Assembly (NCBI RefSeq): GCF_003493605.1
Contig: NZ_QQKA01000011.1
Location: 1-64,000, forward strand
Source of the DNA: Haemophilus haemolyticus
GTDB taxonomy: Bacteria > Pseudomonadota > Gammaproteobacteria > Enterobacterales > Pasteurellaceae
Length of the DNA stretch: 64,000 bases
Direction: 5' to 3'
Shown: one piece after another, positions 27,763-37,292 of the stretch
How positions within the stretch are numbered: the first letter of the stretch is position 1
Layout of the letters: each line of letters starts with the position of its first letter
The notes under the pieces: model-generated
What the model was told of the DNA's origin: nothing
What the model saw: only the letters and a program-made list of their open reading frames with translations
Database searches by the model: none
Program-made: the position numbers and the translations under genes

Positions 27763-29328
27763 ATGTTGGACGTTGTTGACCTTTCTCGCTTGCAGTTTGC
27801 TTTAACTGCGTTGTATCACTTCATTTTCGTGCCGCTGACATTAGGTTTGTCCTTCGTCCTTGTGATTATGGAAACCATTTATGTGGCGACAGGCAAAGAA
27901 GTTTATAAAGATATGACAAGATTCTGGGGTAAGTTATTTGGTATTAACTTCGCCCTTGGGGTGACCACAGGTATCATTATGGAATTCCAATTCGGTACTA
28001 ACTGGTCTTATTATTCTCATTATGTAGGTGATATTTTTGGTGCGCCATTAGCGATTGAAGCGTTACTAGCCTTTTTCTTAGAATCAACTTTTGTGGGGTT
28101 ATTCTTCTTTGGCTGGGATCGTTTAACTAAAGGTAAACACTTACTTGCTACATATTGTGTAGCTTTCGGTTCGAACTTATCTGCAATGTGGATTTTAGTT
28201 GCTAATGGTTGGATGCAGTCTCCAGCTGGCTCAGAATTTAATTTTGAGACAGTACGTATGGAAATGACCAGCTTCTTAGATCTTTGGTTAAATCCAGTTG
28301 CGCAAAGTAAATTCTTACACACATTAACAGCAGGTTATACAACCGGTGCAATGTTTGTATTAGGTATCAGCGCATTCTATTTATTAAAAGGTCGCGATAT
28401 TGGTTTTGCTAAACGTTCATTCTCTGTCGCGGCAACATTTGGTTTTATTGCTGCATCAGCTGTATTAATTATGGGTGATGAATCAGGTTATGACATCGGT
28501 AAAGCACAACCTGTGAAATTGGCTGCAATGGAAGCTGAGTTTGATACTCATGCAGCTCCAGCACCATTCCATCCAGTCGCAATCCCTAATTCGACAGAAA
28601 TGAAAAATGATTTTGCGATTGAAATTCCTTATCTTGGTGGTTTAATTGCTACTCGCTCTGTAGATAAAGAAATTACTGGCTTGAAAGATCTTCAATTATT
28701 AAATGAAAATCGTGTACGTAACGGTATTCATGCTTATGAATTGTTTACTCAATTAAAGTCTGAGAAAAAAGCAAATGGCCAAGTAAATGAAGAAACAAAA
28801 GCACAATTTAATGAAGTTAAAAAAGATCTTGGTTTCGGTTTATTGTTAAAACGCTACACAAATAATATTGTTGATGCGACTGAGGAACAAATTAAACAAG
28901 CGGCGCGTGATACTATTCCAAATGTAGGTCCTAACTTCTGGGCTTTCCGTGGTATGTTAGCGGCTGGTGGTTTAATTATCTTATTAGCTTTCGGTGCATT
29001 TGTTCAGAATTTACGTAACAAAGTGACTTCTTCTCGCTTATTACTTAAAGCATTGCTTTGGAGTATTCCATTGCCATTCTTAGCGATTGAATTTGGTTGG
29101 TTCTTAGCTGAATTTGGTCGTCAACCATGGGCAATTTATGAAGTTTTACCTGTTGGGGTATCGGCGTCTCAGTTAAGTACTGGCGATTTATGGTTCTCTA
29201 TTGGTTTAATTTGTGCGCTTTATCTTGCGTTCATTATTGTTGAGATGTATTTGATGTTTAAATATGCGCGTTTGGGTCCTAGTGCGTTAAAAACCGGCAA
29301 ATACTACTTTGAACAATCATCTAAATAA
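27763..29328 (+). CDS. cydA: Cytochrome bd ubiquinol oxidase subunit I
   Basis: 521 residues from the ATG at 27763, which sits six bases after GAGGAG; an in-frame TTG at 27757 would touch that ribosome binding site and is rejected. Quinol-oxidising, heme b558/b595/d subunit of the high-affinity terminal oxidase. Heme ligand His19 is in [24 protein letters not shown], the conserved periplasmic block, is near residue 446. The Q-loop is of the long type (about residues 255-385), as in E. coli. Confidence 0.97.
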   Translation: MLDVVDLSRLQFALTALYHFIFVPLTLGLSFVLVIMETIYVATGKEVYKDMTRFWGKLFGINFALGVTTGIIMEFQFGTNWSYYSHYVGDIFGAPLAIEALLAFFLESTFVGLFFFGWDRLTKGKHLLATYCVAFGSNLSAMWILVANGWMQSPAGSEFNFETVRMEMTSFLDLWLNPVAQSKFLHTLTAGYTTGAMFVLGISAFYLLKGRDIGFAKRSFSVAATFGFIAASAVLIMGDESGYDIGKAQPVKLAAMEAEFDTHAAPAPFHPVAIPNSTEMKNDFAIEIPYLGGLIATRSVDKEITGLKDLQLLNENRVRNGIHAYELFTQLKSEKKANGQVNEETKAQFNEVKKDLGFGLLLKRYTNNIVDATEEQIKQAARDTIPNVGPNFWAFRGMLAAGGLIILLAFGAFVQNLRNKVTSSRLLLKALLWSIPLPFLAIEFGWFLAEFGRQPWAIYEVLPVGVSASQLSTGDLWFSIGLICALYLAFIIVEMYLMFKYARLGPSALKTGKYYFEQSSK

Positions 29329-29342
29329 GCAGGAGATGAATT

Positions 29343-30479
29343 ATGATTGATTATGAATTTCTACGTTTTATTTGGTGGGTGTTAGTCGTTGTATTATTGA
29401 TCGGTTTCTCTGTAACTGATGGATTTGATATGGGCGTGACTGCACTTTTACCTGTAACAGGTAAAAAAGAAGTGGAACGCCGTATTATGATCAACTCTAT
29501 TGCCCCACATTGGGATGGTAACCAAGTTTGGTTGTTAACTGCAGGCGGTGCAGTATTTGCGGCATGGCCAATTGTATATGCAGTTTCATTCTCAGGTTTC
29601 TACATTGCGTTAGTATTGGTATTGGCAGCGTTATTCTTACGTCCGCTGGGCTTTGAATATCGTGCAAAAATTGATAACCCGACTTGGCGTTCTGTTTGGG
29701 ATTGGGGACTATTCGCAGGTGGTTTTGTTCCATCATTAGTATTTGGTGTGGCTTTTGGTAATTTATTACAAGGTGTTCCATTCCATTTCAACGAATTGAC
29801 TCAAGTAACTTATACCGGTTCATTCTTTGAATTATTAAATCCATTTGCATTATTGTGTGGTGTTATTAGCTTATCAATGCTTGTAACTCACGGTGCGAAC
29901 TGGTTACAAATGAAAACAACCGAAGAATTGCGTGATCGCGCTCGCTCAGTGAGCCAAATCGGTGCGATTGTCACTTTAATTGCGTTTGTATTAGCTGGAG
30001 CATGGTTATACTTTAAAGAGGGTTATGTAGTAACGAGTGTAGTGGATCATTACGCTCCATCTTCTCCAATGAATAAAGAAGTTGCTGTTGAAACTAGTGC
30101 GTGGTTTAGAAATTTCAATGAAATGCCAATTCTTTGGATTTTCCCTGCATTAGCAGTAGTCGCTGCATTATTAAATGCGGCATTTTCTAAAGCTAATCGT
30201 TGTGGTTTCGCATTCTTTTTCTCTGCATTAACAATGGCTGGCGTAATTATTACTGCTGCAGTATCTATGTTCCCATTTGTGATGCCTTCAAGCTCACACC
30301 CTGAACAGAGTTTGTTAATGTGGGATGCAACTTCAAGTGAATTAACATTAACATTAATGTTGATTTTTGCACTTATCTTTGTGGCTATTTCTTTGGTTTA
30401 TACCATTTGGTCTTATTCGAAGATGTTTGGTCGCTTAGATGCAAATTTCATTGATGAAAATAAACACTCATTATACTAA
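29343..30479 (+). CDS. cydB: Cytochrome bd ubiquinol oxidase subunit II
   Basis: 378 residues with about nine membrane segments, starting MIDYEFLRFIWWVLVVVLLI. GFSVTDGFDMGVTALLP and APHWDGNQVWLLTAGGAVFAAWP are the family signatures. It partners CydA in the bd complex. It has AGGAG at good spacing, 14 bases after cydA, and is followed by cydX after 10 bases. Confidence 0.97.
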   Translation: MIDYEFLRFIWWVLVVVLLIGFSVTDGFDMGVTALLPVTGKKEVERRIMINSIAPHWDGNQVWLLTAGGAVFAAWPIVYAVSFSGFYIALVLVLAALFLRPLGFEYRAKIDNPTWRSVWDWGLFAGGFVPSLVFGVAFGNLLQGVPFHFNELTQVTYTGSFFELLNPFALLCGVISLSMLVTHGANWLQMKTTEELRDRARSVSQIGAIVTLIAFVLAGAWLYFKEGYVVTSVVDHYAPSSPMNKEVAVETSAWFRNFNEMPILWIFPALAVVAALLNAAFSKANRCGFAFFFSALTMAGVIITAAVSMFPFVMPSSSHPEQSLLMWDATSSELTLTLMLIFALIFVAISLVYTIWSYSKMFGRLDANFIDENKHSLY

Positions 30480-30489
30480 GGAGATTAAT

Positions 30490-30588
30490 ATGTTATATGT
30501 AATTTGGGTAGTGGGTGTGTTATTAGCTATATTTGCCAGCGCAAAATTAACCATTGGCAAAGAAAAAGCAGGAAAATTTGACGAGTAA
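30490..30588 (+). CDS. cydX: Cytochrome bd small subunit CydX
   Basis: 32-residue single-pass membrane peptide starting MLYVIWVVGVLLAIFASAKL, missed by length cut-offs. AAGGAG lies 7 bases upstream. In E. coli CydX (37 residues) stabilises the heme d site of CydAB. Here the N-terminal hydrophobic helix is kept (residues 2-18), and the tail GKEKAGKFDE resembles the SGKAGQ region of the E. coli peptide. One base separates it from ybgE. Confidence 0.9.
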   Translation: MLYVIWVVGVLLAIFASAKLTIGKEKAGKFDE

Positions 30589-30589
30589 T

Positions 30590-30883
30590 ATGATTCATTC
30601 ACTCTATCAATTAATTAATAAGGGTTCGTTTCGAACCCTTTCATTTATTTTAGCGCTAGGACTAACAGCCGTATTTTTCTTTAATATTGATAATTTTTCA
30701 ACGTTGTTACGAAATGATTCTCCTTGGTGGATTTTGATGATCTTTTGGGGATTGATTACGGTTTGGATTCATGGAATCGGATTTGAAATTAAAAGCGTAA
30801 TTTGGAAACTACTTTTCTTACCTTATATCTCTTATATCATTATATTGATTAGTGCTGTAGAGCATTTTTATTTACGAGGATGA
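30590..30883 (+). CDS. ybgE: Cyd operon protein YbgE
   Basis: 97 residues from the ATG at 30590 (MIHSLYQLINKGSFRTLSFI); the frame is open further up but overlaps cydX. Three hydrophobic segments (about 17-35, 48-65, 75-90). PWWILMIFWGLITVWIHGIGFE is typical of YbgE, a small inner-membrane protein encoded with cydABX whose function is unknown. Same length as the E. coli protein. Confidence 0.85.
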   Translation: MIHSLYQLINKGSFRTLSFILALGLTAVFFFNIDNFSTLLRNDSPWWILMIFWGLITVWIHGIGFEIKSVIWKLLFLPYISYIIILISAVEHFYLRG

Positions 30884-30961
30884 TTTTTTTCTTCGGCATA
30901 TTGCTTATCTAAAAAACAGGTTCTAAAATATCCGACCTATTGCGGTGGGCAAAGCTTAATA

Positions 30962-31372
30962 ATGTCAGAAAAAACCTTCTATCTTTCCGTTCGAGTATAT
31001 TATGAAGATACTGATGCTGGTGGCGTTGTGTATCATGCTCGTTATTTGCATTTTTTTGAGCGGGCTAGAACAGAATATTTGCGAGCGTTAAATTTTACGC
31101 AGCAAACTTTATTACAAGAACAACAACTCGCGTTTGTTGTCAAATCGCTCGCTATTGATTATTGCGTTGCGGCAAAATTGGATGATTTACTCACGGTAGA
31201 AACAGATGTCATAGAGATAAAAGGCGCAACAATCCTTTTTGAGCAACGACTTATGCGTGATACGGTGATGTTATCAAAGGCTACAGTCAAGGTAGCCAGT
31301 GTTCATCTTGGCAATATGAAACCCGTGGCTCTTCCTAAAGAAGTAAAAGCTGCGTTTTATAACTTAAAATAA
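30962..31372 (+). CDS. ybgC: Acyl-CoA thioesterase YbgC
   Basis: 136-residue hot-dog-fold thioesterase. The catalytic Asp is in [20 protein letters not shown], the signature of the 4-hydroxybenzoyl-CoA thioesterase/YbgC group. The H. influenzae enzyme is known to hydrolyse short-chain acyl-CoA esters. It starts the tol-pal block, 17 bases before tolQ, and lies 78 bases after ybgE. Confidence 0.95.
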   Translation: MSEKTFYLSVRVYYEDTDAGGVVYHARYLHFFERARTEYLRALNFTQQTLLQEQQLAFVVKSLAIDYCVAAKLDDLLTVETDVIEIKGATILFEQRLMRDTVMLSKATVKVASVHLGNMKPVALPKEVKAAFYNLK

Positions 31373-31389
31373 ACTTTTCGGAGTATGCA

Positions 31390-32076
31390 ATGACTGCAGA
31401 ATTGAATTTTTTAGATCTTTTTCTAAAAGCAAGTATTGTTGTTCAACTTGTAATTGTGATTTTGATTTCATTCTCGATTATTTCTTGGGCGATTATTATC
31501 CAACGTAGCCGAGTTTTAACGGCTGCTTTAAAAGAAGCGAATACTTTTGAAGACCGTTTCTGGTCTGGTGAAGATTTGAATAAGCTATATGAAGGATTAT
31601 CAAATCGTCGTGATATTTTAACGGGTAGTGAGCAAATTTTCTTTGTTGGTTTCAAAGAGTTTTCTCGCTTGAAACAAGTGAATCCAGATGCGCCTGAGGC
31701 GATTATTAAAGGAACTACGCGAGCAATGAGTCTTACAATGAATCGTGAAGTTGAAAGTCTTGAAAGTCGCGTCCCATTTTTAGCTACAGTAGCTTCTGTT
31801 AGCCCTTATATTGGCTTATTCGGAACCGTTTGGGGTATCATGCACGCTTTTATGGCATTAAGTGGTGCTAAACAAGCAACTTTACAAATGGTTGCTCCTG
31901 GTATCGCCGAGGCATTGATTGCTACTGCAATCGGTTTGTTTGCTGCGATTCCAGCTGTAATGGCTTATAACCGTTTAAGTTTACGCGTGAATGCTATCGA
32001 ACAGAATTATGGTAACTTTATTGATGAATTTACGACGATTTTACATCGCCAAGCTTTCGGCAAAGCACCACACTAA
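31390..32076 (+). CDS. tolQ: Tol-Pal system proton channel subunit TolQ
   Basis: 228 residues, three membrane segments (about 14-36, 135-157, 168-190) with a cytoplasmic loop between the first two, as in ExbB/MotA-type proteins. It contains [16 protein letters not shown] and [19 protein letters not shown]. With TolR it uses the proton gradient to energise TolA during outer-membrane constriction. A 64-base gap with an imperfect pair of uptake signals separates it from tolR. Confidence 0.96.
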   Translation: MTAELNFLDLFLKASIVVQLVIVILISFSIISWAIIIQRSRVLTAALKEANTFEDRFWSGEDLNKLYEGLSNRRDILTGSEQIFFVGFKEFSRLKQVNPDAPEAIIKGTTRAMSLTMNREVESLESRVPFLATVASVSPYIGLFGTVWGIMHAFMALSGAKQATLQMVAPGIAEALIATAIGLFAAIPAVMAYNRLSLRVNAIEQNYGNFIDEFTTILHRQAFGKAPH

Positions 32077-32140
32077 AATATAGAAAAAATATACCGCACT
32101 CTTTCGTTAAGTGCGGTGAAAAATAAGAGAGATTTGAATT

Positions 32141-32560
32141 ATGGCTCGTCGTCAGCGTAAAGATATTAAATCTGAAATTAATATTGTCCCGTTTTTGGAT
32201 GTATTGTTAGTGCTTGTGTTGATCTTTATGGCAACAGCACCAATTATTAGCCAAAGCGTACAAGTGGAATTGCCGGATTCAGTGCAAAGTCAAAATGTAT
32301 CTAATGAAGATAAAGTGCCGGTAATTCTTGAAGTTTCAGGGATTGGACAATATGCGATTTCTATTGGCGGAGAACGTCAAGAAGGGTTAACGGAAGAAAT
32401 GGTGACACAGTTATCTCGACAAGAATTTGATAAAGATAATAACACACTATTTTTAGTGGGTGGAGCTAAGGAAGTTCCCTATGAAGAAGTGATTAAAGCA
32501 CTTAATCTGCTCCACCTTGCTGGAATTAAATCTGTTGGTTTAATGACAAACCCAATTTAA
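32141..32560 (+). CDS. tolR: Tol-Pal system protein TolR
   Basis: 139 residues. A short cytoplasmic N terminus (MARRQRKDIKSEINIVPFLD) is followed by a single membrane helix at about 16-35 that carries the conserved Asp of the proton path (PFLDVLLVLVLIFM), then a periplasmic ExbD-like domain. 15 bases before tolA. Confidence 0.96.
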   Translation: MARRQRKDIKSEINIVPFLDVLLVLVLIFMATAPIISQSVQVELPDSVQSQNVSNEDKVPVILEVSGIGQYAISIGGERQEGLTEEMVTQLSRQEFDKDNNTLFLVGGAKEVPYEEVIKALNLLHLAGIKSVGLMTNPI

Positions 32561-32574
32561 CTAAGTAGGTAACC

Positions 32575-33732
32575 GTGCAAAATAATCGACAAAAAAAAGG
32601 CGCAAATGCATTTGTTATTTCTATAGTGATGCACCTTGTTTTGTTTGGATTGTTGATTGTCAGCTCTTTCTACCATACAGTTGAAATTATGGGTGGTGGA
32701 GAAGGTGATGGTGATGCTATGGGGGCAGTAATGGTCGATACTGGCTCAGCAGCGCAAGAATGGGGTAGGATTCAACAACAGAAAAAAGGGCAAGCGGATA
32801 AGCAGAAACGTCCAGAACCTGTTGTTGAAGAAAAACCACCTGAGCCTAATCAAGAAGAGATTAAGCATCAACAAGAAGTTCAACGACAAGAAGAGTTAAA
32901 ACGTCAGCAAGAACAGCAACGTCAGCAAGAAATAAAAAAACAACAAGAGCAAGCTCGTCAAGAAGCGTTGGAAAAACAGAAACAAGCTGAAGAGGCAAAA
33001 GCTAAACAAGTGGCTGAAGCTGCAAAATTAAAAGCAGATGCAGAGGCTAAACGTTTAGCTGCCGCAGCAAAACAAGCTGAAGAAGAGGCGAAAGCTAAAG
33101 CGGCAGAACTTGCAGCACAAAAAGCAAAACAAGAAGCAGAAGCCAAGGCAAAAGCTGAAGCCGCTGCTAAAGCAAAAGCTGAGGCTAAAGCGAAAGCTGA
33201 AGCAGATGCAAAAGCTAAAGCCGCTGCTGATGCTAAGGCAAAAGCTGATGCAGAAGCTAAAGCTGCGGCAGAGGCGAAAGCTAAGGCTGCTGCAGATGCT
33301 AAAGCTAAAGCGGATGCAGCAAAACGAAAAGCGGACCAAGCCAGTTTAGATGATTTCTTAAATGGCGGAGATATTGGTGGCGGTAGTGCATCTAAAGGCG
33401 GAAATGCGAATAAAGGTGGAACTCAAGGTAGTGGTGCTGCGCTTGGTTCTGGCGATGGTGGCAAAGTAGGAGATCAATACGCTGGAGTGATTAAGAAAGA
33501 GATTCAACGTCGTTTCTTAAAAGATCCAAGTTTTGCAGGAAAAGTTTGTCGTATTAAAATTCAATTAAGTCGAGATGGAACAATCTTGGGATATCAAAAA
33601 ATTTCAGGCTCTGATGATATTTGTACAGCAGCATTAAGTGCGGTTGCTAGAACGAAAAAAGTTCCAGCTGCGCCATCAGATGAAATTTATGAAAAATATA
33701 AATCGCCAATTATTGACTTTGATATTCGATAA
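32575..33732 (+). CDS. tolA: Tol-Pal system protein TolA
   Basis: 385 residues with a GTG start at 32575 (AGTAGG upstream); no ATG lies before the membrane helix at about residues 12-32. Domain I is the anchor. Domain II (about 75-260) is first Gln/Glu-rich and then a long Ala-Lys-Glu helix with repeated KAEAKAKAE and ADAKAKA units. After a Gly/Ser linker, domain III (about 295-385) has the two Cys of the family (KVCRIKIQ, DDICTAAL) and binds TolB/Pal. The repeat DNA (about 33000-33330) is a likely site of length variation. Confidence 0.95.
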   Translation: MQNNRQKKGANAFVISIVMHLVLFGLLIVSSFYHTVEIMGGGEGDGDAMGAVMVDTGSAAQEWGRIQQQKKGQADKQKRPEPVVEEKPPEPNQEEIKHQQEVQRQEELKRQQEQQRQQEIKKQQEQARQEALEKQKQAEEAKAKQVAEAAKLKADAEAKRLAAAAKQAEEEAKAKAAELAAQKAKQEAEAKAKAEAAAKAKAEAKAKAEADAKAKAAADAKAKADAEAKAAAEAKAKAAADAKAKADAAKRKADQASLDDFLNGGDIGGGSASKGGNANKGGTQGSGAALGSGDGGKVGDQYAGVIKKEIQRRFLKDPSFAGKVCRIKIQLSRDGTILGYQKISGSDDICTAALSAVARTKKVPAAPSDEIYEKYKSPIIDFDIR

Positions 33733-33773
33733 TTCTTTAGAAAAATTTATTGTTAAATTTTAAAGGTAACAAA

Positions 33774-35057
33774 ATGAAATTATTAAAACGTTTAGTGAGC
33801 GTATTAGCGATTGTACTTGCTGTTGCAAGCAATGCATTCGCAGATGATGAAGTTCGCATTGTAATTGATGAAGGGGTTGATGGTGCACGTCCTATAGCTG
33901 TTGTGCCGTTTGCAGGATCTGCACCAGAAGATATTAGCAAAATTGTTGCTGATGATTTACGTTACAGTGGTAAGTTTAGTCCTATTGCTGTGTCTCAAAT
34001 GCCTCAACGCCCAACTTCAGCAGCAGAGGTAAATCCTGAAGCTTGGTCTAATATTGGCATTGACGCAATTGTGGTCGGACAAGTTGTTCCATCTGGTAAT
34101 GGTTATAGTATTACTTATCAATTAATTGATACCGTTGGTGCATCAGGTACGCCAGGGGCTGTATTAATGCAAAATAGCTATACAGTGACAAACAAATGGT
34201 TACGCTATGGTGCCCATACTGTTAGTGATGAAGTTTTTGAAAAATTAACTGCGATCCGTGGTGCGTTTAGAACTCGTATCGCTTATGTTGTGCAAAAGAA
34301 TGGCGGTTCACAACCCTATGAAGTGTGTGTTGCAGACTACGATGGCTATAATCAATTTATCGTAAATCGTAGCTCTCAACCAATTATGTCACCAGCTTGG
34401 TCTCCAGATGGTCAACGTTTAGCGTATGTATCTTTTGAAAATAAAAAATCACAACTTGTTGTACAAGATTTAAATTCTGGTGCTCGTAAAGTGGTGGCGT
34501 CTTTCCCTGGACATAATGGTGCTCCTGCATTCTCTCCAGATGGTTCACGTTTAGCTTTCGCCTCTTCACAGGATGGCTCATTAAATATTTATGTGATGAG
34601 TTCTCACGGCGGCGCTCCGACTCAATTAACTCGTGGTGCAGGTAATAATACAGAACCATCTTGGTCTCCAGACGGTAGCTCAATTTTATTTACATCCGAT
34701 AGAAGTGGTTCACCACAAGTTTATCGTATGAGTGCAAACGGTGGTGGTGCAACACCGGTTGGTGGTCGCGGTAGTGCACAAATTAGCGCTGATGGCAAAA
34801 CCCTTGTGATGATTAATGGAAACAATAATGTTGTTAAACAAGATCTTACATCTGGCGCATCAGAAGTACTTAGTACCTCTTTCTTAGGCGAAAGCCCAAG
34901 TCTTTCACCAAATGGAATTATGATTATTTATAGTTCTACACAAGGCTTAGGAAAGGTGCTACAATTAGTTTCTGCAGATGGTCGCTTTAAGGCGAGCCTT
35001 CCAGGAAGTAATGGCCAAGTGAAATTTCCTGCTTGGTCGCCATACTTAACTAAATAA
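33774..35057 (+). CDS. tolB: Tol-Pal system periplasmic protein TolB
   Basis: 427 residues from the ATG at 33774, with AAAGGT upstream; the open frame before it is ignored. A signal peptide ([23 protein letters not shown]) is followed by an alpha/beta domain and a six-bladed propeller built from repeated [15 protein letters not shown]-like units (several PDG motifs). It binds Pal and TolA at the outer membrane. Confidence 0.96.
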   Translation: MKLLKRLVSVLAIVLAVASNAFADDEVRIVIDEGVDGARPIAVVPFAGSAPEDISKIVADDLRYSGKFSPIAVSQMPQRPTSAAEVNPEAWSNIGIDAIVVGQVVPSGNGYSITYQLIDTVGASGTPGAVLMQNSYTVTNKWLRYGAHTVSDEVFEKLTAIRGAFRTRIAYVVQKNGGSQPYEVCVADYDGYNQFIVNRSSQPIMSPAWSPDGQRLAYVSFENKKSQLVVQDLNSGARKVVASFPGHNGAPAFSPDGSRLAFASSQDGSLNIYVMSSHGGAPTQLTRGAGNNTEPSWSPDGSSILFTSDRSGSPQVYRMSANGGGATPVGGRGSAQISADGKTLVMINGNNNVVKQDLTSGASEVLSTSFLGESPSLSPNGIMIIYSSTQGLGKVLQLVSADGRFKASLPGSNGQVKFPAWSPYLTK

Positions 35058-35082
35058 AGAAAACTCATTGAGGAGAAATCTA

Positions 35083-35544
35083 ATGAACAAATTTGTTAAA
35101 TCATTATTAGTTGCAGGTTCTGTAGCTGCATTAGCTGCTTGTAGTTCATCTAACAACGATGCTGCAGGTAATGGTGCGGGCCAAACTTTTGGCGGATACT
35201 CTGTTGCTGATCTTCAACAACGTTATAACACCGTATATTTCGGTTTTGATAAATATGACATCACAGGTGAATACGTTCAAATCTTAGATGCTCACGCAGC
35301 ATATTTAAATGCAACTCCAGCTGCTAAAGTATTAGTAGAAGGTAACACTGACGAACGCGGTACACCAGAATACAACATCGCGTTAGGTCAACGTCGTGCG
35401 GATGCAGTTAAAGGTTATTTAGCTGGTAAAGGTGTTGATGCTGGTAAATTAGGCACAGTATCTTACGGTGAAGAAAAACCTGCAGTATTAGGTCACGATG
35501 AAGCTGCATATTCTAAAAACCGTCGTGCAGTGTTAGCATACTAA
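35083..35544 (+). CDS. pal: Peptidoglycan-associated lipoprotein Pal (outer membrane protein P6)
   Basis: 153 residues, starting at 35083 after GAGGAG. Lipoprotein signal with lipobox LAAC near residue 19, a Ser/Asn/Gly linker, then an OmpA-like peptidoglycan-binding domain with [11 protein letters not shown] and [20 protein letters not shown]. In Haemophilus this is the P6 antigen, one of the most conserved surface proteins. Last gene of tolQRAB-pal and closed by a strong terminator. Confidence 0.98.
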   Translation: MNKFVKSLLVAGSVAALAACSSSNNDAAGNGAGQTFGGYSVADLQQRYNTVYFGFDKYDITGEYVQILDAHAAYLNATPAAKVLVEGNTDERGTPEYNIALGQRRADAVKGYLAGKGVDAGKLGTVSYGEEKPAVLGHDEAAYSKNRRAVLAY

Positions 35545-35567
35545 TTCTTAGTATTTCTAATACTTGA

Positions 35568-35601
35568 AAAACAGGATCCATTTTTTATTGGATCCTGTTT
35601 T
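35568..35601 (+). terminator. Terminator of the tol-pal operon
   Basis: AAAACAGGATCCA (35568-35580) and TGGATCCTGTTTT (35589-35601) form a perfect 13-base stem. A smaller perfect hairpin, AGTATT / AATACT (35550-35564), precedes it and may protect the pal mRNA 3' end. Confidence 0.9.
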
Positions 35602-35653
35602 GTTTTCATCGTTTGTAATTTAACCAATTAGTTTGAAAGAATGAATTTATTCT

Positions 35654-35681
35654 TTTGATTCTAAAATAAATGCGCTATCAT
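35654..35681 (+). promoter_or_regulatory. Candidate promoter of the tRNA-Lys pair
   Basis: TTTGAT (35654-35659), 16 bases, TATCAT (35676-35681), 17 bases before the first tRNA. Weaker than the promoters of tRNA-Ser and tRNA-Asp in this window. Confidence 0.4.
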
Positions 35682-35698
35682 TAATTCATCAACACAGT

Positions 35699-35774
35699 GG
35701 GTCGTTAGCTCAGTCGGTAGAGCAGCGGACTTTTAATCCGTTGGTCGAAGGTTCGAATCCTTCACGACCCACCA
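35699..35774 (+). tRNA. tRNA-Lys (anticodon TTT)
   Basis: 76 bases with encoded CCA. Acceptor stem GGGTCGT / ACGACCC, discriminator A, anticodon loop CTTTTAA with TTT at 35732-35734, T-loop GGTTCGAATCC. Confidence 0.97.
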
Positions 35775-35797
35775 CTCTCTGATTTAGTTGTCCAGTT

Positions 35798-35873
35798 GGG
35801 TTGTTAGCTCAGTTGGTAGAGCAGCGGACTCTTAATCCGTCGGTCGAGAGTTCGAGCCTCTCACAACCCACCA
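35798..35873 (+). tRNA. tRNA-Lys (anticodon CTT)
   Basis: 76 bases with encoded CCA, closely similar to the preceding tRNA-Lys but with a compensated acceptor pair (GGGTTGT / ACAACCC), a changed T-arm (GAGAGTTCGAGCCTCTC) and anticodon loop CTCTTAA with CTT at 35851-35853 minus 20, that is 35831-35833. It reads AAG, which the TTT tRNA can also reach by wobble. Confidence 0.96.
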
Positions 35874-35989
35874 TTCTTATTTTTATTATTCATCTCTAAT
35901 ATTTTAAATTTCTTTAATTTGCTTAAATTCTTGACTATTTTTAGCGGTTATTGTGGTAGAATATCCTTAAATTTTAGTCGGGCATCATT

Positions 35990-36709
35990 ATGTTGGAAAA
36001 TATTCGTATTGTTTTAATTGAGACTTCGCATAGCGGTAATATTGGTTCTGCTGCTAGAGCAATGAAAACAATGGGATTGACCCAGCTTTGTCTTGTTTCA
36101 CCAAAATCCATTGATGAACAATCTTATGCTCTTTCAGCTGGCGCAGAAGATATTGTAAAAAATGCTAGAGTTGTCGATAGTTTTGATAAAGCCGTTGATG
36201 ATTGCTCTTTAGTGATTGGTACAAGTGCTCGTTTACGTCATTTACAAAGTACATTGATCGAGCCTCGAGAATGCGCGGAGAAAGTTGTAGCGCATGAAGG
36301 CAAGATAGCTATTGTGTTTGGTCGTGAACGTATTGGATTAACGAATGAAGAGTTGTTGAAATGTCATTACCATTTGAATATCCCAGCTAATCCTGATTAT
36401 TCTTCTTTAAATTTGGCAATGGCGGTACAGTTGGTAAGCTATGAATTGCGCATGGCATTTTTAGCTCAAGATAAGAAGGAAAATTCACTTTCTTTAATAG
36501 AACAAAACTATCCAACCGCAGAACAACTCGCTTATTTTTTTGAGTATACTGAGCGTGTATATCAGTCACTCGGATTCATTCAAAATCAAGGTGTTATACA
36601 TAAATTAAAGCGTTTATATTATCGCGCTCAACTTGAAAAAAATGAATTAAATATTTTAAATGGCATGCTAAGTGCGGTCGAAAAACGAATTGATCTTGAT
36701 TTAGATTAA
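35990..36709 (+). CDS. trmJ: tRNA (cytidine/uridine-2'-O)-methyltransferase TrmJ
   Basis: 239-residue SPOUT-class enzyme that 2'-O-methylates position 32 of certain tRNAs. N-terminal RIVLIETSHSGNIGSAARAMKT, the knot motifs FGRERIGLTNEEL and IPANPDYSSLNLAMAVQLVSYE, and a C-terminal helical extension distinguish TrmJ from TrmL. It lies between two tRNA-Lys genes and iscR; trmJ next to isc is also the E. coli order. Confidence 0.94.
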   Translation: MLENIRIVLIETSHSGNIGSAARAMKTMGLTQLCLVSPKSIDEQSYALSAGAEDIVKNARVVDSFDKAVDDCSLVIGTSARLRHLQSTLIEPRECAEKVVAHEGKIAIVFGRERIGLTNEELLKCHYHLNIPANPDYSSLNLAMAVQLVSYELRMAFLAQDKKENSLSLIEQNYPTAEQLAYFFEYTERVYQSLGFIQNQGVIHKLKRLYYRAQLEKNELNILNGMLSAVEKRIDLDLD

Positions 36710-36730
36710 TTGACTGATTTAGTAGGATAT
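36706..36730 (+). promoter_or_regulatory. Candidate IscR type 1 site and iscR -35 region
   Basis: TTGACTGATTTAGTAGGATAT within this stretch resembles the type 1 IscR motif (TTGACT...TAGT...TAT) bound by [2Fe-2S]-IscR. The TTGACT (36710-36715) would also be the -35 box, with TAAATA at 36732-36737 as -10. It overlaps the trmJ stop codon. Confidence 0.55.
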
Positions 36731-36765
36731 GTAAATATTGCAACATCACTTTTTAGGAACACTTT

Positions 36766-37221
36766 ATGAAACTTACATCGAAAGGTCGTTATGCAGTCAC
36801 TGCGGTTTTAGATATCGCTTTAAATGCAGAAAAAGGTCCTGTGAGCCTTGCAGATATTTCTGAACGTCAACATATTTCGTTATCTTATTTAGAACAACTT
36901 TTTGCTAAATTACGTCGTGATGGATTAGTAAAAAGTGTTCGTGGACCCGGTGGAGGTTATCAGCTAGGTTTACCAAGTGATCAAATTTCAGTAGGAATGA
37001 TTATTTCAGCGGTAAATGAAAATATTCATGTGACAAAATGTCTTGGTCGTGGAAATTGTCAAAATGGCGTAGAATGTTTAACTCATACATTGTGGGAAGA
37101 CTTAAGTAATCGCATTGAAAGTTTTCTTAATGAAATTACTTTGGCTGAATTGGTGAGTAAACGTGACTCAAAACGCCAAACTCATAGTGATTTTGAGAAT
37201 TTATTAATTGTTAATCAATAA
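36766..37221 (+). CDS. iscR: Fe-S cluster assembly transcription factor IscR
   Basis: 151-residue Rrf2-family repressor that senses [2Fe-2S] status and shuts down isc when clusters are plentiful. Winged-helix N terminus [20 protein letters not shown] with recognition helix [18 protein letters not shown] (one residue differing). Cluster ligands Cys92, Cys98 and Cys104 lie in [19 protein letters not shown], with His107 in HTLW. First gene of the isc operon. Confidence 0.97.
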   Translation: MKLTSKGRYAVTAVLDIALNAEKGPVSLADISERQHISLSYLEQLFAKLRRDGLVKSVRGPGGGYQLGLPSDQISVGMIISAVNENIHVTKCLGRGNCQNGVECLTHTLWEDLSNRIESFLNEITLAELVSKRDSKRQTHSDFENLLIVNQ

Positions 37222-37292
37222 AGGAAAGTAGTCCGTACAGTGTAAAATGCATTAAAAGTGCGGTCAAATTTAGAATGATTTAGGAGTGAAAA

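Noticed and set aside
32091-32116. Imperfect uptake-signal dyad between tolQ and tolR
   Set aside because: Only an 8-base stem and no T-run; too weak to call a terminator within the tol operon.
33055-33339. Minus-strand open frame rich in Phe, Ser and Cys opposite tolA
   Set aside because: It is the shadow of the Ala/Lys/Glu repeat codons; no ribosome binding site, extreme composition and a real gene on the other strand.
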